A DNA stretch of 64,000 bases from Sphingomonas sp. PsM26 (GTDB lineage Bacteria > Pseudomonadota > Alphaproteobacteria > Sphingomonadales > Sphingomonadaceae): positions 62,001-126,000 of the forward strand of contig JARUXA010000004.1 of the NCBI GenBank assembly GCA_030433805.1, written 5' to 3'. The notes below the pieces were generated by a model. It was not told the origin of the DNA. It worked only from the letters and a program-made list of their open reading frames with translations, and made no database searches. Shown piece by piece: positions 62,209-64,000 of this stretch. A program made the translations under genes and the position numbers. The number at the start of each line of letters is the position of its first letter. The stretch's first letter is position 1.

Positions 62209-62785
62209 TTAGCGAGGTTCCCGTTTTGCCGAACATATAGCTGCGACCGCGATAAGGCTGATGCCCCCCAGCTCAAGAACGTGGTTGATGCGGAAGTCGG
62301 CTAAGCCTGCGCGCAACACGACGTCGATGTGATGGAAAGAGGCGGCTCGGATGATGATGAAGCTGACCAGGATCACCAGCCCTGCTCCAGCGAGCTTTAC
62401 CCAATGATCAAGTTTGCGAACGATCATCAGCATGCTCGCTGTGAGTGCCGCACCAGCCACAACTACCGAGATGATGAAAGCGCGCTGCGTACCATGGCGT
62501 TCTGCGTACCAGCCTTGCTCCTTTGCAAGGTGCCTGCCGACGGCCGTGAGCAGTGATTGTAGATCGAGCTGCTTGTTGATCCCCAAACCAGTCAGAAGAA
62601 TGGCGAGAAACATCCAGAAGCGCCGAGTTCTAAGCCAGTAATAGTAGGTTCCAGGCCGCGTAAGAGCCTGACGTCGAGCATCGACTGCTGCGAGGTATAC
62701 GATGGCAGCGGTCCCAAAATAGTAGTACCGTGACCCAGCCTAGTATACCCGGGTCGCCGATCGTCGGTGACCATCCATAGATCAT
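62209..62785 (-). pseudogene. Frameshifted polytopic membrane protein gene
   Basis: ATG 62785 (AAGGA eight bases upstream) begins MIYGWSPTIGDPGILGWVTV. After this the reading frame must shift by one base near 62725 to continue YYYFGTAAIVYLAAVDARRQ, RFWMFLAILLTGLGINKQLD and LQSLLTAVGRHLAKEQGWYA and several further membrane helices to the stop at 62209. The two parts together match a membrane-protein family I recall from its GWSPTIGDP and LGINKQLDLQ motifs. In the first frame the protein ends prematurely, and the second part has no good start near the junction. Either a real inactivating frameshift or an assembly error. Confidence 0.6.
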
Positions 62786-63086
62786 GCCGGCAGTCCTTAC
62801 GCTTAAGTATCGTAGGCGTACTGGACGTCTTCCTACAACGTCAACCCACCAGTTTTTGGCCATTCTCGCGAACCAGGGTTCAGGAGTTCGCCGCATAGTT
62901 TGGCTGAAGGACCGGGTTTGGTGGTGGGTTCATTTGGTGGTCGCTATTGGACGGTTCACCCACTTTTGAACCCAGCGCCGATCCGCCTCACAAGGCTCTG
63001 GCAGACCGTCCCCCAGCCGTCGGGCGGAACGCACTTTGTCTAACTCTCCCCTAACCTTCCGTACTTCCCGAAGCTCTCGGAACGCC
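62786..63086. other. Gene-free stretch between the frameshifted gene and kup
   Basis: No supportable gene, known RNA or repeat is seen. It has lower GC than the coding neighbours and must include the promoter of the frameshifted gene on the minus strand. Confidence 0.5.
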
Positions 63087-64000
63087 TCAAACAGTAACCT
63101 GTTCACCCAGTTCGAGCACCTTGCCCGGCGGGATGCGCAGGAAGTCGGTCGGGTCGCTGGCGTTGCGCTGCAGGAACATGAAGATCCGGTCCTGCCACAT
63201 CGGCATCCCCTGGTCGGCGGCGGGCTTGATCGTGTTGCGCCCGATGAAATAGCTCGTCTTGGCGGGGTTGAGCGCCTTCTTGTGCGACTGTGCCTCCAGC
63301 CCGAGATCGCGCGGCACGTCGGGCGATTCCATGAAGCCGTATTGCAGCACGACGATCGTGAAATTGTCGTCGACCTGCCGGATCTCGGCACGTTCCTCGG
63401 GCGCGACCGATGGGCGGTCGGCGGTGCGGATGCTGACGATCAGGTTCTTCTCGTGGAGCACCTTGTTGTGCTTGAGATTGTGGAGCAGCGCCCCCGGTGC
63501 GCTGTCGGGGTTGGCGGTCAGGAACACCGCCATGCCCTCGACCCGTTCGGGCGGGCGCTTAGAGAGGGCTGCGGCGAGGTCGGCGAGCGGAACGCTCTGC
63601 CGGGCCTCGAACGCGCGGACGATCCCGCGGCCGCGGTTCCAGGTGTAGATGACGAGGCCAATCCCACTCGCGACAACCAGCGGGACCCAGCCCCCCTCGA
63701 TCACGCGCAGGATGTTTGCGCCGAAGAAGATCAAGTCGAGCGTCAGGAAGGGCAGGATCACGGCAAAGGCGAGCGGACGCCCCCAGTTCCAGCGATGCCG
63801 TATCACGATATAGGCAAGCAGCGTGGTGACGACCATCGTGCCGGTCACCGCGATCCCGTACGCCGCGGCCATTGACGAGGATGTGCGGAACTGAACGACC
63901 AGTACGAGCACGCCGAACAGCAGCAACCAGTTGATCGAGGGCAGGTAGATCTGCCCGGCCTGCGTCGCCGATGTCTGACGGATACGGAGCCGCGGAAGCA
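63087..64000 (-). CDS. kup: Potassium transporter Kup, C-terminal part (runs off window)
   Basis: The open frame enters from the window edge (RIRQTSATQAGQIYLPSINW is the family's extracellular/membrane segment). It continues through FRTSSSMAAAYGIAVTGTMV, the helices YIVIRHRWNWGRPLAFAVIL and VPLVVASGIGLVIYTWNRGR, and ends in a cytosolic domain (VAVFLTANPDSAPGALLHNL and YGFMESPDVPRDLGLEAQSH). These are hallmarks of KUP/HAK proton-coupled potassium uptake systems. The N-terminal half lies outside the window. Confidence 0.93.
   Translation of the reverse strand, partial: LPRLRIRQTSATQAGQIYLPSINWLLLFGVLVLVVQFRTSSSMAAAYGIAVTGTMVVTTLLAYIVIRHRWNWGRPLAFAVILPFLTLDLIFFGANILRVIEGGWVPLVVASGIGLVIYTWNRGRGIVRAFEARQSVPLADLAAALSKRPPERVEGMAVFLTANPDSAPGALLHNLKHNKVLHEKNLIVSIRTADRPSVAPEERAEIRQVDDNFTIVVLQYGFMESPDVPRDLGLEAQSHKKALNPAKTSYFIGRNTIKPAADQGMPMWQDRIFMFLQRNASDPTDFLRIPPGKVLELGEQVTV

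Overview
The window is high-GC chromosomal DNA from an alphaproteobacterium, most likely a sphingomonad (Sphingomonadales, Sphingomonas-like). This rests on the character of RpoB, RpoC, GshA, UbiA and Mdh, on GGAAC-N16-CGTT-type promoters of the alphaproteobacterial EcfG general stress response, and on short palindromic intergenic repeats of a style common in sphingomonads. No rRNA, CRISPR array, insertion sequence or prophage was seen. Genus-level assignment is inference.

Layout. 1-4.1 kb: the N-terminal part of an exported M28 peptidase, tRNA-Tyr, a small SDR-like protein, a DUF2142 membrane protein, tRNA-Gly and a possible 38-residue membrane peptide. 4.5-10.2 kb: a five-gene valine/isobutyrate catabolic block (mmsA, acyl-CoA dehydrogenase, 3-hydroxyisobutyryl-CoA hydrolase, enoyl-CoA hydratase, mmsB). 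10.2-19.9 kb: a PAS protein, gshA and rsmE on the minus strand; then DUF1275, nucleotidyltransferase-fold and VOC proteins, a stress-promoter membrane protein, ubiA, a PmbA-type protein and an inositol-phosphatase-family enzyme; then rluE. 20.0-34.3 kb: rpoC, rpoB, rplL and rplJ on the minus strand. The usual rplJL-rpoBC order is interrupted by about 4.4 kb carrying a proline-rich membrane protein, a DUF2975/XRE/membrane-protein operon behind a perfect 18-bp palindrome, and a small exported protein. rpoBC therefore has its own promoter and an attenuator-like leader.

34.6-43.8 kb: an aminotransferase with a Tat-like leader, an AsmA-family protein, a low-GC glycosyltransferase, a large katE catalase with an EcfG-like promoter, an alpha/beta-hydrolase-TPR protein and a ClpP-like protease. 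43.9-55.4 kb: a TCA-cycle block in one orientation (sdhB, thioesterase, zapE, mdh, sucD, sucA, sucB, lpd). A DUF433/DUF5615 toxin-antitoxin-like pair sits inside it between sucB and lpd. 55.7-64 kb: a low-GC GT2 glycosyltransferase, a ligase-associated DEXH helicase, an aspartyl protease, an exported M20 peptidase, a small conserved-looking protein, a frameshifted membrane-protein gene and the C-terminal part of the potassium transporter Kup.

The window is mostly housekeeping. The features I consider most worth following are the split RNA polymerase/ribosomal-stalk operon with its rpoB leader, the toxin-antitoxin-like pair translationally coupled to lpd, the palindrome-controlled DUF2975/XRE operon, and the EcfG-type promoters. 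I found no clear wholly new multi-gene system.
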